Both the position numbers and the translations under genes were made by a program. Source: Pseudomonas alkylphenolica (GTDB lineage: Bacteria; Pseudomonadota; Gammaproteobacteria; Pseudomonadales; Pseudomonadaceae). Taken from it: 64,000 nucleotides of DNA. Numbering within the stretch: the first letter of the stretch is position 1; the number at the start of each line of letters is the position of its first letter. Below the pieces are notes generated by a model. It did no database searches and was not told the origin of the DNA. It was given only the letters and a program-made list of their open reading frames with translations. The stretch is from assembly GCF_016009175.1 (NCBI RefSeq), contig NZ_JADUCM010000002.1, positions 124,001-188,000 on the forward strand, read 5' to 3'. Of this stretch, positions 13,487 through 23,147 are shown in pieces.

Positions 13487-13661
13487 CCAGGGACGACAAG
13501 GCTTTGGGGTGGTTTTACAGCACCGGCGGCTGGCAATGATTCATAGACGAAGGATTAAGTAGGCAACGAGACTGATGGTCATGAACCAGACGTGTTCCAG
13601 CTTGGGAACAAACGGTGCGGCCCCAGTCGGCGACCGCCCCGTAAACGATGTACAAAATGAC

Positions 13662-14984
13662 TCAGAATGAAACTCCCAGTATCAGCTGGCTGTAAAGATT
13701 GCGGTCATTATTGCCAAGCTGGGTGCCGCCTTCCTCGGCACTCTTGTCCGGCTGGTAGAGACCTAACAGCGGCATCAGGATCACGTTAGGCGTGATGCAC
13801 CACTGGGCGTATAGATCGATCTCTTTGCCATCGGTGTTGCCCATGCCTTTGTCCACTGTATTGAAGTCATACCACAGCAGACCGAGGTTCACCGTCTCCA
13901 GTGGCGAGGCCTTGAAGCCAATTTGCTGGATTACGCTGTTGCTGTTGAACGGCCCGGCATAGTTGGCGGCCACCTCACCCTGGAACCAGGTACCGTAACC
14001 CCGCACCTGGCCGAAGAATAGGGTGTCGTAACCTTGCGAAAAGCGGCTGTAGCGATAGCTGGCGCCCGGCGACCAGGGTGTGTCCTTGAACGTCCAGCCG
14101 GCCTCCAGGTACCAGCCGCTTTCGTTGTCTGCATCACGCTTGTCCTGCCAGGCGTATTCGCCGGAAAGGAACAGGTTCTCCACGCCGGCATTGCCTTGCG
14201 CACGCAGGCTGTAGGTCTTCATGTCCTTGCGGTCGAGCTGGAGCGGCGTGGCGAATGCCTCGTCCACATCGGTGACATCTATGTAGGTCAGGCCAATGGT
14301 GCCTGCATCGGCCACATGTTCCAGGGTGCCGACATGCAGTTCGGACTTGGCCTGGGCCGGGTTGTCCGACTTCAGCCACATCAGGTCACCGCGCCAGCCT
14401 TGCTTGCCACCCAGTCGCAGCACAGCTGTCTCGTCGAAATTCTTGCGAGGCGCGAGATAGTAGGCGCCACCCCGGTTGAGCTCGCCGTCGGCGACTCGCT
14501 TGCCCATGTTCAACGCATCACCGCCAATCAGGAAGGCATCGCCGACCGTGACGTTCTGCCGACCGAAGGACACATCCACACCATCTTCGCCAAGCGCTGG
14601 AACCAATGTGTCTGAGCGCCAGCCCAGGGAGGCATCCTCAATCTTGGTGGTGCGCTCGGTGCCGTCACTGATCCCTGCGGCATCGCCGTCGCCCCAGGAG
14701 GCGCTGCTGAGGAAACCGAATGCGCCATAGACGGTACCGGCGCCAGTCAGGCCCTGGTCAAAGCTCAGGCCGTACTTGATGTAGCCTTCCTGCCAGGCTG
14801 AAGAACCTTCGTCCAGGGTACCCGCTGTTGCGTAGTTCTCCTGGCTGTGGAACAGGGCATAGACTGCTTCCAAGTTGGCGCTCAGGTGGGTGTCTTCGTC
14901 GGTATAGACTTCATGGGCGCCGGCATTGGCGGCGCTGATCAGCAATGCGAGAGTAGACAGGCGAAGTAGAGGCGACTTGCTCAT
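13662..14984 (-). CDS. Outer-membrane porin, alginate-export (AlgE)-like family
   Basis: 440 residues from the ATG at 14984. A signal peptide (MSKSPLLRLSTLALLISAANAGA) precedes a chain of alternating beta-strand patterns, and the protein ends in LILGVSF, a typical outer-membrane C-terminal phenylalanine. Segments such as VSFGRQNVTVGDAFLIGGDALNMG resemble alginate-export-type barrels. The frame is open further upstream to 15287, but that part overlaps the kinase gene and lacks a signal peptide. It is downstream of the kinase/lyase/permease genes on the same strand, suggesting a substrate-uptake porin of that operon. Confidence 0.8.
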   Translation of the reverse strand: MSKSPLLRLSTLALLISAANAGAHEVYTDEDTHLSANLEAVYALFHSQENYATAGTLDEGSSAWQEGYIKYGLSFDQGLTGAGTVYGAFGFLSSASWGDGDAAGISDGTERTTKIEDASLGWRSDTLVPALGEDGVDVSFGRQNVTVGDAFLIGGDALNMGKRVADGELNRGGAYYLAPRKNFDETAVLRLGGKQGWRGDLMWLKSDNPAQAKSELHVGTLEHVADAGTIGLTYIDVTDVDEAFATPLQLDRKDMKTYSLRAQGNAGVENLFLSGEYAWQDKRDADNESGWYLEAGWTFKDTPWSPGASYRYSRFSQGYDTLFFGQVRGYGTWFQGEVAANYAGPFNSNSVIQQIGFKASPLETVNLGLLWYDFNTVDKGMGNTDGKEIDLYAQWCITPNVILMPLLGLYQPDKSAEEGGTQLGNNDRNLYSQLILGVSF

Positions 14985-15174
14985 GGAGAGGCATCCGTTC
15001 TTGTTAGTGTCGGCGGGCTTGCTTGATTTCATGTTTCGGATCCACGCCGCGACCCCTGATGGCCCCTGCACTGGCTGACCACCGGCTGTTTGTCGTTGAA
15101 GTTGATCGGCGAAGAGTTGCCCGTAAACGCGCCGACCGCCCGGCCTTGCTCCGGTACAGTCGGCGGCGGGAGGA

Positions 15175-16200
15175 TCAGTTGAGGGTGCTGTCCAGGAACT
15201 CCCGAGCCAGCTGGCAGGTTCGCTCCACCACCAACGGACCGAGCTCGGCGTTGATTTCAGCGTTCTGCCGGGTGTGCAGCCAGCCAAGGTAGGTCATGCC
15301 GCGCAACGCTAGGAAGAGCGGCAGTGCGGCGCGATCGGCAGTCGTCAGCGGCTTGACCGAGTGGTAGCCATCGAGCAGCGCAGCCTCGATCTGGGCGAAG
15401 CGTGGGTCATCCAGGCAGAAGAACAATGCAGTGGCCAGCTCGAACATGTGCCAGCCGAAGCCAGAGTCGTCGAAGTCGATTAACTGCAGGCGCGTACCGT
15501 CGAGCATCAGATTTTCCGGGATGAAGTCGGCATGGATCATGCCGAAGTTGTCCAGTGTGCGGCCGTACCGGCGCAGCGCCAGGCGCGCTTCCAGGCGGAC
15601 CTCTTGGATCAGCTGGCGCTGGTGCGGATCAAGCATCTCGAAATCCCAGAAACGACCCCATAGCGGATCGGCACCGACCAGTCCTTCTTCGTCCCAGGCA
15701 TGGCGGGTGAACTCGTTGGGCTGGCGCCATTTTGCCGACTGCAGGTGGATGCGTGCCGCCACCGCGCCGGCCTCAAAAAACAGCGCTCCGACATCGGCAT
15801 CCGCCCGAATGCCCTGTTCGGCCGAACCCATGGTGCTGCCGGCAAGCCAGCCGAGCATGTCCACATGGCGCGACTCGGCAAGCTCTTCACTGTGCACATG
15901 GGCCAGATGGTCGCCTTCACGGGTGCGAATGATCTGCGGCACGCCGATACCACCGGCAGCGAGTTGCTCCATCCAAGTCAGCTCCGAGCGCAGAGATGCC
16001 TCGCAGTGGTAACCGGCGCGATGTACGCGCAGAGCACTACGTACACCGTCGGCGCGGGTAGCGCAGAACACGGCATTCTCGCGGTACTTGATCAGCTCCA
16101 GGCTGACGAAATCGCCTTCCCAGTGGGCCAGTGCGCGCTGCGCCAGACGTTGCAGGCTGGCGACCTGCTGGTCGTGATCGAGGGTGGAAAAGACGCTCAT
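15175..16200 (-). CDS. Aminoglycoside-phosphotransferase-fold small-molecule kinase
   Basis: 341 residues of the APH/homoserine-kinase/hydroxylysine-kinase fold. The catalytic loop is MIHADFIPENLM (Asp225, Asn230) and the metal-binding motif is LIDFDDSG (Asp242). Its ATG overlaps the stop of the upstream class III aminotransferase-like gene by four bases, and the two are probably translationally coupled. In animals a kinase of this fold phosphorylates 5-hydroxylysine, and an AGXT2-like phospho-lyase then removes phosphate and ammonia. Together with an ethanolamine-type permease, I infer that it phosphorylates the hydroxyl of an amino alcohol. An antibiotic-resistance role is unlikely in this context. 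Confidence 0.8.
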   Translation of the reverse strand: MSVFSTLDHDQQVASLQRLAQRALAHWEGDFVSLELIKYRENAVFCATRADGVRSALRVHRAGYHCEASLRSELTWMEQLAAGGIGVPQIIRTREGDHLAHVHSEELAESRHVDMLGWLAGSTMGSAEQGIRADADVGALFFEAGAVAARIHLQSAKWRQPNEFTRHAWDEEGLVGADPLWGRFWDFEMLDPHQRQLIQEVRLEARLALRRYGRTLDNFGMIHADFIPENLMLDGTRLQLIDFDDSGFGWHMFELATALFFCLDDPRFAQIEAALLDGYHSVKPLTTADRAALPLFLALRGMTYLGWLHTRQNAEINAELGPLVVERTCQLAREFLDSTLN

Positions 16201-17486
16201 TGCTGTGCTCCTTGGGCATTGCCCAGGACACTGTCCAGGGTTTCGAGGAAGAACTCGCAGTTGGCAGTGCTGAACACCAGCGGCGGGCGAACCTTGAGGA
16301 TATTGTCGCCCGCGCCGATCTTGCTGATCAGCACGCCGCGCCGGCGCATTTCATTGACGATGCGGCGCGCCTCGGCGCCTGCCGGCTCACGGGTACGCCG
16401 GTCGCGGACCAGTTCCACTGCGTAGAACAGACCCTTGCCACGCACATCACCGATGACCGGGTAGCGTGAGGCTAGCTGCTGCAGACCGGCCTGCAGTTGT
16501 GCACCGACCCGCCGGGCGTTCTCCAGCAGCCCTTCGTCCCGAATGACATTGAGTACGGCCAAGCCGACGGCGGCGGCCACGGGTGATCCGCCAAAGGTGT
16601 TGAAGTACATATTGCTCTGGCCGAACGACTCGACCAGCTCGCGCCGCGCCACAACGCCCGCCAGGGGGAAACCGTTGCCCATAGGTTTGCCCAAAGTGAC
16701 GATGTCGGGCACCAGCGGGTGGGCCTGGTGGCCCCACATATGATCCCCGGTGCGGGCGAAACCGGCCTGGACTTCGTCGGCAATCAGCAAACCACCGGCA
16801 TCACGCACCAGCGTTGCAACGCGCTGCAAATAGCCGTCTGGCAAGCGAGGAATACCTTCGTTGGCAAACAGAGTATCGATGAGCATGGCTGCCACGCCGA
16901 CGCCCGCCGCCTGTAGTGAAGCGATGGCTTCGGCGACCTTGGCGACATAGCGCTCAGCAACCTGCTCTTCGCTGCCCTCTGCGTGGTAAAGGCAGGGAAT
17001 CGGTACAGCACGGGCATGCGCCGCGAAAGGCTCGGAACCGGAAATGGCAGTGGTCACTTCGGCCAGGCTGGTGGTGTTGCCATGGTAGTTGTAGTCCGTG
17101 ACGATCACCCCTTTGTTGCCGCTGGCAAAGCGTGCCATCCGCAGCGCCACTTCATTGGACTCGCTGCCGGTACAGGTAAACATCACGCTGTTCAACGGCT
17201 CGGCGAACGTCGCGGTGAGGCGTTCGGCATAGTTCACGATGAGTTCGTTGAGGTAGCGGGTATGGATGTTCAACGTCGCAGCCTGCCCGGCCATGGCCTC
17301 CACCACCCTGGGGTGGCAGTGGCCGACACTAGGAACATTGTTGTAGACGTCCAGGTAGCGTTTACCGTCGCGATCGATCAGCCAGACCCCTTCGCCCTTA
17401 ACCAGCTCCAATGGTTCGTCATAGAACAGCGGCGATGCGCTGCCCATGACCTGGTGCCGACGATGCAGCAAAGTTGCTTCAGACAT
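16197..17486 (-). CDS. Class III PLP enzyme, probable amino-alcohol O-phosphate phospho-lyase
   Basis: 429 residues. A fold-type I class III aminotransferase-family protein: the PLP lysine is Lys267 in TLGKPMGNGFP, and the cofactor aspartate is in LIADEVQAGFARTG (Asp237). GKPMGNG and the short N-terminus resemble AGXT2L1/AGXT2L2, which are not transaminases but phospho-lyases acting on phosphoethanolamine or phosphohydroxylysine. It overlaps the permease gene by 8 bases and the kinase gene by 4. The lyase reading fits the adjacent kinase; ordinary omega-transamination remains possible. Confidence 0.8.
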   Translation of the reverse strand: MSEATLLHRRHQVMGSASPLFYDEPLELVKGEGVWLIDRDGKRYLDVYNNVPSVGHCHPRVVEAMAGQAATLNIHTRYLNELIVNYAERLTATFAEPLNSVMFTCTGSESNEVALRMARFASGNKGVIVTDYNYHGNTTSLAEVTTAISGSEPFAAHARAVPIPCLYHAEGSEEQVAERYVAKVAEAIASLQAAGVGVAAMLIDTLFANEGIPRLPDGYLQRVATLVRDAGGLLIADEVQAGFARTGDHMWGHQAHPLVPDIVTLGKPMGNGFPLAGVVARRELVESFGQSNMYFNTFGGSPVAAAVGLAVLNVIRDEGLLENARRVGAQLQAGLQQLASRYPVIGDVRGKGLFYAVELVRDRRTREPAGAEARRIVNEMRRRGVLISKIGAGDNILKVRPPLVFSTANCEFFLETLDSVLGNAQGAQQ

Positions 17487-18789
17487 ATTTTGAAACCTCC
17501 AGGGTCTTACCGGCGTTTTTGCTTCGCAGCAGGTAGTTGAGAACCAGGACCACGACCACCAGGGCCAGGGCGGTGAGAAGGAAGAGTTCCAGCTGGAAGC
17601 ACGCAGTGATCACCACAAGAGTCAGCAGCATGCCGACTGTCGCCACCACCGGCCCGCCGCGCAGGCGAAATGGCCGAGCGAGTTGCGATTGGCTGCGGCG
17701 CAGGCGCAGGTAGGCGGCGAACAGCACCAGGTAGCAACTGCACATCAGCAGCACCAAACCGAGCATCATTTGCTCCGGTGGCACCACGGTAAGCGGCAGG
17801 CCGATCAGGGTCAGCACAAGCAGCGCGACATAAGGCGAACCGCGGCGGTTGGTGCGTGTCAGCACTGCCGGGAAATAGCCGTCCCGGGCCAGGGCGTAGA
17901 TTTGCCGGGAGGCGGAGTAGACCAGCGAGAAGAGTGTCGCCAGCAGCCCGCATACGGCGCCGGAACCGACCAGTAGTGGCAGCCAGTCCTGCTCGGTGTA
18001 CAGCCCACCGTGGGTCATCGCAGCATACAGCGGATCGGCAGCAGCACTAACCGTATCCAGGCCTGCCACACCCGGCGCGGCGACCGCAACAGTCAGCGCG
18101 GTCACCAACAATGTGAGCATGGCAGCGATGATACCCCGGGGCATAGTGCGAGCCGGCTCAGCCGCTTCTTCGGCTGCAGAACTCACCTGCTCCACGCAGA
18201 AGAACATCCAGATGGCGAAGGGCACGCAGGCAAACACCCCGGCCAGGCTCAGGCTCTCAGCCAGTCCGCTGGCGGGCAACAGATTGCTCCATTGCAGGTG
18301 CGGCAACATGGTCCCGCCGAACGCCAACAGCGCGACGGCAGCCACCACGCCACCCAGCAAGGTAAGGCCCAGAGCTTCGCCGACACCTATGATGTGAATG
18401 CCAATGATCAGCACGAACAGGCCGATACGTACCGGCCAGCCACCGAAACCAAACACCGAGTCCATGTACGCGGTGAGAAAGTTGGCAACCGTGCCGGTAC
18501 CGATTGACAGTGCCAAAGCGCAACTGGCGCCGACCATGTAGCCAACGAAGGGGCCGAAGGCCAGTTGCGCATAGGCGAACACCCCACCAGCGTGCGGTTG
18601 GGCGGTGGAAAGTTCGGCAACGCACAGTGCCAGGCCTCCGCAGAGCACAGCCATCAGCAGCATGGCCATCAGCATGTTGGGCCAGCCATTGGCCAGCCCG
18701 TAGTTCCAGCCGGAGAACTGCCCGGCAATCACCAGAGAAATGCCAAGCCCGGCAATCTGGGGCCAGCGAAGAACACCTTGTTTGAGCAT
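17479..18789 (-). CDS. APC-family permease, ethanolamine permease-like
   Basis: 436 residues with about 12 hydrophobic segments. The start GLGISLVIAGQFSGWNYGLANGW and the segment AQPHAGGVFAYAQLAFGP match amino-acid/polyamine/organocation transporters, most like the ethanolamine (Eat) branch. It is the first gene of the permease-lyase-kinase block and its stop overlaps the next gene, so it likely imports the compound that the kinase and lyase degrade. Substrate is inferred. Confidence 0.8.
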   Translation of the reverse strand: MLKQGVLRWPQIAGLGISLVIAGQFSGWNYGLANGWPNMLMAMLLMAVLCGGLALCVAELSTAQPHAGGVFAYAQLAFGPFVGYMVGASCALALSIGTGTVANFLTAYMDSVFGFGGWPVRIGLFVLIIGIHIIGVGEALGLTLLGGVVAAVALLAFGGTMLPHLQWSNLLPASGLAESLSLAGVFACVPFAIWMFFCVEQVSSAAEEAAEPARTMPRGIIAAMLTLLVTALTVAVAAPGVAGLDTVSAAADPLYAAMTHGGLYTEQDWLPLLVGSGAVCGLLATLFSLVYSASRQIYALARDGYFPAVLTRTNRRGSPYVALLVLTLIGLPLTVVPPEQMMLGLVLLMCSCYLVLFAAYLRLRRSQSQLARPFRLRGGPVVATVGMLLTLVVITACFQLELFLLTALALVVVVLVLNYLLRSKNAGKTLEVSKYV

Positions 18790-18912
18790 GGTGGCGAACC
18801 CTTCTTATGTTCTTGTATAGGGAATAAATTCACGACAAGGCAGCCTGGGCCCACAGCAGTAAGCCGGGCGCCTGGAAATCAGCTCATTTGGATGCAGCTG
18901 GGCTGGTCTGCC

Positions 18913-19668
18913 CTAGGCCATCAGTTTTTCTAGCAGCGGGTAACCGAAGCCGGCGCTCAAGCCGCCGTCCAAGGGGATGGCCGCGCCGTTGAGGTAGCGG
19001 CAATCGTCACTGGCCAAGAAGTGCACCAGGGCCGCCACTTCCTCGGGCTCACCGATGCGCTGTTGGGGGCACAGGGTTTTGACGATATCCACCTCGGGAT
19101 GATCGGCTGGAAGCATCTCGGACCAGATCGATCCAGGGCAAATGGCATTCACCCGGATCCCGCGCGGCGCCAGCTCCAGCGCGGCGGTACGGGTAAGGGA
19201 AATGACACCCGCCTTCATCGCCGAATACTGCGAATAACCGGGCAATTGAATCAGCCCGGCGACCGATGCCGTGTTGATGATGGAGCCACCGTCGCGCATG
19301 CGCGAGGGGGCATGGTGCAACAGTGCATAGGGCGCTTTCAGGTCGCAATCGAACAAGACTTGAAATGCAGACGCCGGCGCTTCTTCGATGGTAGGACCGG
19401 TATTCTCGATGCCTGCGTTGTTCAGCAGAATGTCAATCTTTCCCAGGGCTTGGACAGCAGCATCCAGCGCCGTGACAATATTGCGCTCATCCAGCACATC
19501 CAGCCTGTGGAACAGCGCGCCGATCTCGTCGGCGATCCGGACACCTTCCTCCCGCCGACCGACGATCATGACCCGAACACCGGCCGCGATGAGGCGTTTG
19601 GCACACGCCAAGCCGATACCCGCTGTGCCACCGGTGATGAAAGCGGTTTTGCCTTTCAAGCTGAACAT
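18913..19668 (-). CDS. Short-chain dehydrogenase/reductase (SDR)
   Basis: 251 residues, standard classical SDR size. The NAD(P)-binding motif TGGTAGIG is at residues 12-19, NNAG at 83-86, and the catalytic residues Ser135, Tyr148 and Lys152 are in place (YSAMK). An AGGAG ribosome site precedes the ATG. It lies upstream of the permease gene on the same strand with a 123-base gap and is divergent from an AraC regulator. It may oxidise or reduce the aldehyde, ketone or alcohol in the same pathway; the substrate is unknown. Confidence 0.85.
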   Translation of the reverse strand: MFSLKGKTAFITGGTAGIGLACAKRLIAAGVRVMIVGRREEGVRIADEIGALFHRLDVLDERNIVTALDAAVQALGKIDILLNNAGIENTGPTIEEAPASAFQVLFDCDLKAPYALLHHAPSRMRDGGSIINTASVAGLIQLPGYSQYSAMKAGVISLTRTAALELAPRGIRVNAICPGSIWSEMLPADHPEVDIVKTLCPQQRIGEPEEVAALVHFLASDDCRYLNGAAIPLDGGLSAGFGYPLLEKLMA

Positions 19669-19824
19669 TTGCCGACTCCTTTATTGTTGTTTGGGTGCAA
19701 AGGCATATGTGCTGGCTCGGATGCTAATCAAACTTTGCGAGCCAATGGTGTCGAATTCGGAAAGACAAGGGGTTATATTCGGAAGCTCTTTATCTAACGG
19801 ACCAACAGGGCGACAGGCATCCCC

Positions 19825-20889
19825 ATGGCACGTGACCAAGGCTCCCTTCCACCACGCGTTGTAGATGCGCCGCAGCAGGCCTGGATGGTTCCCGCCATCA
19901 ACGTCCTACTCGTGCGGGATATGCTGAAAGCCGAAAATGTCAGCGAGCTGGAGCTGTTGAGAGGCACCGGGACGTCCCCACGGGACATTCAGAGCAACGA
20001 TGCGCTACTCACCTTCGATCAAGTGACGTCGATTATGGCCAACGCCGCCCGGCTGACTCGCACACCAGGGCTGGGGCTGATCATAGGCAGTCACGAATCC
20101 CTTTCGGACTGGGGCACGCTAGGCTATGCCCTGCTCAGTTGCGTGAGCATTGGCGAAGCCATCAGAACTATATTGAAGTTCCATCAAACCGCCGCTAGCA
20201 TGGTCGAAATCTTCCTGATCCAGGAGGGTAGTCTGGCGATCCTGGACCTTAGCCCTCCCAAACCGCTCCATACGGCGCTGCCCTTGATTCTCGAGGAACA
20301 CCTAGTAGCGACGAAGAAGTTGCTCGAATTGTTGGCAGAAAAGGCCATGCCCATGGTGCAGTTGAACCTGGGTTACGACCGACCGAACTACCATCGCCTT
20401 TATCAGCGTTATTTTGATTGCCCGGTGCTCTTTGCATCTTCGCGCAATCAGCTGATTTTCGAGGCAAGCTTCCTTGAGCAGCCCATTTCCCGCAGCAACC
20501 CCTTCGGTGCCAAGCTTGCTCAGCAGGTCTGCAATGAACAACTGGCGCGGCAGATTTGCGTTACGGAATTCCTCACTCAAGTGCGTAACCTGATCCTGCT
20601 ATCGGGAAATGATTTCCCGAGTGCAGAACAAATAGCGGCCAAGCTGAACATCACGTCGAGAACCCTTCGCAATCGCTTGAAGCACCATGGCACCTCTTTC
20701 CAATCACTACTCGACGCCACGCGCAAGCAGTTGTCCTGCAGCTACCTCAGTTCGACACGAATACCCATAGACGACATAGCCAGACTGCTGAATTTCTCGG
20801 ACCGCAGTAATTTTCGCAGAGCATTCAAAGCGTGGGTCGGTGTAACGCCCAGCGAGTATCGTCAACAGCAGATGCGTCAGCGCGGCTGA
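19825..20889 (+). CDS. AraC-family regulator with arabinose-binding-type N-terminal domain
   Basis: 354 residues. The N-terminal two-thirds has the pattern of the AraC-type arabinose-binding domain found in OruR/ArgR-like regulators (NAARLTRTPGLGLIIGSHESLSDWG region). The C-terminus has two helix-turn-helices: SAEQIAAKLNITSRTLRNRLKHHG, then IDDIARLLNFSDRSNFRRAFKAWVGVTPSEYR. Divergent from the SDR gene with a 156-base shared promoter region, it probably controls the SDR-permease-lyase-kinase-porin block. Confidence 0.88.
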   Translation: MARDQGSLPPRVVDAPQQAWMVPAINVLLVRDMLKAENVSELELLRGTGTSPRDIQSNDALLTFDQVTSIMANAARLTRTPGLGLIIGSHESLSDWGTLGYALLSCVSIGEAIRTILKFHQTAASMVEIFLIQEGSLAILDLSPPKPLHTALPLILEEHLVATKKLLELLAEKAMPMVQLNLGYDRPNYHRLYQRYFDCPVLFASSRNQLIFEASFLEQPISRSNPFGAKLAQQVCNEQLARQICVTEFLTQVRNLILLSGNDFPSAEQIAAKLNITSRTLRNRLKHHGTSFQSLLDATRKQLSCSYLSSTRIPIDDIARLLNFSDRSNFRRAFKAWVGVTPSEYRQQQMRQRG

Positions 20890-21229
20890 GGATGCCATGG
20901 GTTCGCGTGTTTCGAGTCTAGGGAACAGGCGCAGTGCCCAACCCACGTCCATGTTGTTTCAGCGTGCACCATGAATCAGGTATCGAAGTATTTAAAGTAA
21001 CTATCAGACTACCCGAACAGCTGGCTCATCAGGACGTGGAGCCATATCTCTACAGTTTGTCTTGAATATCCGCATTGCTTCGATTGTGCCCGCCACAATA
21101 AGCAGCTATCGGCTAATTGATGACCCTTCGTGAAGGGCTAAGTTCGACCCATTGCAACCCGTCGCATCAGGCATAAGCGGCCAAAGTGGTCATTAGCCCA
21201 GGGTTAATAGAATTAGGGGTGATTCACTT
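20890..21229. other. Gene-free stretch between the AraC regulator and the amine-oxidase operon
   Basis: No credible coding region on either strand and no clear terminator hairpin with a T-run. The right edge leads into the operator-like palindromes that precede the flavoprotein gene. Confidence 0.5.
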
Positions 21230-21251
21230 GTACGATCGTACGAACGTACGA
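21230..21251. promoter_or_regulatory. Nested palindromes, probable operator of the flavoprotein operon
   Basis: A perfect 12-bp palindrome GTACGATCGTAC (21230-21241) overlaps a second inverted repeat, TCGTACG-AA-CGTACGA (21236-21251). They lie 83-104 bases before the flavoprotein ATG. Overlapping dyads of this size are typical of regulator-binding sites; the PucR protein at the end of the operon is a candidate binder. This is inference from symmetry alone. Confidence 0.55.
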
Positions 21252-21333
21252 CATGCATTCCTAATTGCGTCTAATTGTCGCCCCCTTCATGCCCATTGAA
21301 ACTGGCCAGCATTCCACTAGCCAGGGGCTCACA

Positions 21334-22740
21334 ATGAAGCTAACTATTACCCCGCCATTAAAGCCCAGCCACTGGATGGCCGCGACTGACTTGGCCGACC
21401 GCGCAACGCTGCCTCTCAAGGGCGACCATGCTGTCGATGTTGTCATCATCGGTGGTGGCTTTGTTGGGCTCTGGACTGCCATAACGATCAAGGAGCAGGA
21501 GCCTGACGCCCGCGTCATGGTGCTTGAGCAGCACGTGTGCGGGGGTGGCGCTTCGGGTCGCAACGGTGGTTTTGTCATGTCCTGGTGGCCGAAGATTGGC
21601 ACCCTGCGCGGTTTCTGCAATGAAGAACAAGCCCTGTTCCTGGGCAACAGTGCTGAGTACGCGATCACGGAGTTGGGCGAATTTTGTGAGCGTCATCGCA
21701 TCGATGCCCACTTCCAGCAAAGCGGCTGGCTGTGGACCGCAACAACCCCTCAACACGTCGACACCTGGAATGGCACTCTTGCCGCCTGCGAGCGTTTGGG
21801 TGTGCATCCGTTCGAGCGTCTTGATGCCCGTGAAGTGGCCCGGCGCACTGGTTCAGCAGTACACCTGGCGGGGGTTTTCGAGCGCAGTAATGCTACCGTA
21901 CAACCCGCGCTCTTGGTTGAGGGCATGCGTCGGGTGGCGTTGGCCAGTGGCGTTGAGATTCATGAAGGCACAGGAGTGACCGACGTCGAGCCGGGTCAAC
22001 CTGCCCTGGTGAAAACCCCTCAGGCTAACATTCGTGCGCGCTCTGTCGTACTAGCGGTCAATGCTTGGGCCGCAGCAATGCCAGCGTTGGCGAGGCTCAT
22101 CGTGCCGGTCAACAGTTCAATCGTAGCCACCGAAGCCATCCCGCAACACCTCGCACAAATCGGCTGGACCGGAGGCGAATCCATTACCGACTCGCAACTG
22201 ATGGTGGATTACTACCGCACCACGCGCGACGGTCGAATCGCTTTCGGCAAAGGCACTGGCGCTTTGAGCTTCGGTTCGAAAATCGGCGATGTGTTCAGCG
22301 AGGATGCGCAGAGCCTGGCGTTAACCGAAGCCGACTTGCGTCGTACCTATCCCATGCTCGGCAATGCACGCATCGCGGCGCAGTGGTCTGGTCCGATTGA
22401 CCGAACCTACGACAGCCTGCCGGTGTTTGGCCGGCTTAGCGGCCAGGACAATATTCACTACGGTATAGGCTGGAGCGGCAACGGCGTGGGCCCGAGTCGA
22501 CTGGGCGGGCGTATTCTCGCCAGTTTGACTCTGGGACGTAAAGACGCCTGGAGCACGTGCCCGCTGGTGGAGCGCAACTGTCGCACATTCCCTCCCGAGC
22601 CAATTCGCTATTGGGGCGGCTCTCTCGTCCGTAATGCCGTGATGCGCAAAGAACGCTCGGAACTGGCCGGACATACGCCATCCGTGATGGACCTTTTTCT
22701 GGCCCGCTTCGCGCCGGCCGGACTCGAAGACAAAGTCTGA
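21334..22740 (+). CDS. FAD-dependent amine/amino-acid oxidase (DAO family, PuuB-like)
   Basis: 468 residues. The dinucleotide-binding motif VVIIGGGFVGLWTA is near residue 35, followed by GGASGRNGGFVMSWWPK, which is typical of gamma-glutamylputrescine oxidase-like DAO flavoproteins. The C-terminal FAD contact is GIGWSGNGVGPSRLGG. I chose the ATG at 21334, after an AGGGGC ribosome site, over an upstream TTG at 21265. First gene of a likely operon with a cupin and an amino-acid permease, so an imported amine or amino acid is the expected substrate. Confidence 0.85.
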   Translation: MKLTITPPLKPSHWMAATDLADRATLPLKGDHAVDVVIIGGGFVGLWTAITIKEQEPDARVMVLEQHVCGGGASGRNGGFVMSWWPKIGTLRGFCNEEQALFLGNSAEYAITELGEFCERHRIDAHFQQSGWLWTATTPQHVDTWNGTLAACERLGVHPFERLDAREVARRTGSAVHLAGVFERSNATVQPALLVEGMRRVALASGVEIHEGTGVTDVEPGQPALVKTPQANIRARSVVLAVNAWAAAMPALARLIVPVNSSIVATEAIPQHLAQIGWTGGESITDSQLMVDYYRTTRDGRIAFGKGTGALSFGSKIGDVFSEDAQSLALTEADLRRTYPMLGNARIAAQWSGPIDRTYDSLPVFGRLSGQDNIHYGIGWSGNGVGPSRLGGRILASLTLGRKDAWSTCPLVERNCRTFPPEPIRYWGGSLVRNAVMRKERSELAGHTPSVMDLFLARFAPAGLEDKV

Positions 22741-22751
22741 GGAATCAAACC

Positions 22752-23099
22752 ATGTCGATTGTTCGTATCCCCGCCAGTGCACCACTTACCTTCGGCGAAG
22801 CCACTCCACTCGGAAATCCACAGCAGCAAGCCGTTGCGCAGGCACGCACCGCTGCGCACCAGGAGTTGCCGGACGCCCGTGGCTCTACCGGTGTTTGGGA
22901 ATGCAGCCCTGGCAGTTTCCGCCGCCAGGTGGCCAAGGCCGAGTACAGCTACATCGTCAGCGGCGCTGGCAGCTTTACACCGGATGCAGGCGAGCCTGTC
23001 GATTTCACCGCAGGTGACGCGCTGTACTTCCCGGCCAATACCCAAGGCACCTGGACTATTCATCAGAGCGTGCGCAAGACCTACCTGATTCTCGAGTGA
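22752..23099 (+). CDS. Small cupin-domain protein (DUF861/Cupin_3 type)
   Basis: 115 residues. A single cupin barrel with motifs KAEYSYIVSGAGSFTPDAGEPVDFTAGDALYFP and a final strand WTIHQSVRKTYLILE. Proteins of this group often follow PuuB-like oxidases and amine transporters. Its gene starts 11 bases after the oxidase stop. Exact function is unknown. Confidence 0.8.
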   Translation: MSIVRIPASAPLTFGEATPLGNPQQQAVAQARTAAHQELPDARGSTGVWECSPGSFRRQVAKAEYSYIVSGAGSFTPDAGEPVDFTAGDALYFPANTQGTWTIHQSVRKTYLILE

Positions 23100-23147
23100 G
23101 TCGTTAGTCGGCCGCTCCTCCCACATAACAAGACGAGGTAACAAGAA

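Noticed and set aside
14985-15287. N-terminal extension of the porin frame upstream of its signal peptide
   Set aside because: It overlaps the kinase gene, lacks export features, and places the signal peptide in the middle of a protein.
15175-16200. Aminoglycoside resistance phosphotransferase
   Set aside because: It shares the fold and HxDxxxxN motif, but operon overlap with a PLP enzyme and amine permease points to catabolism.
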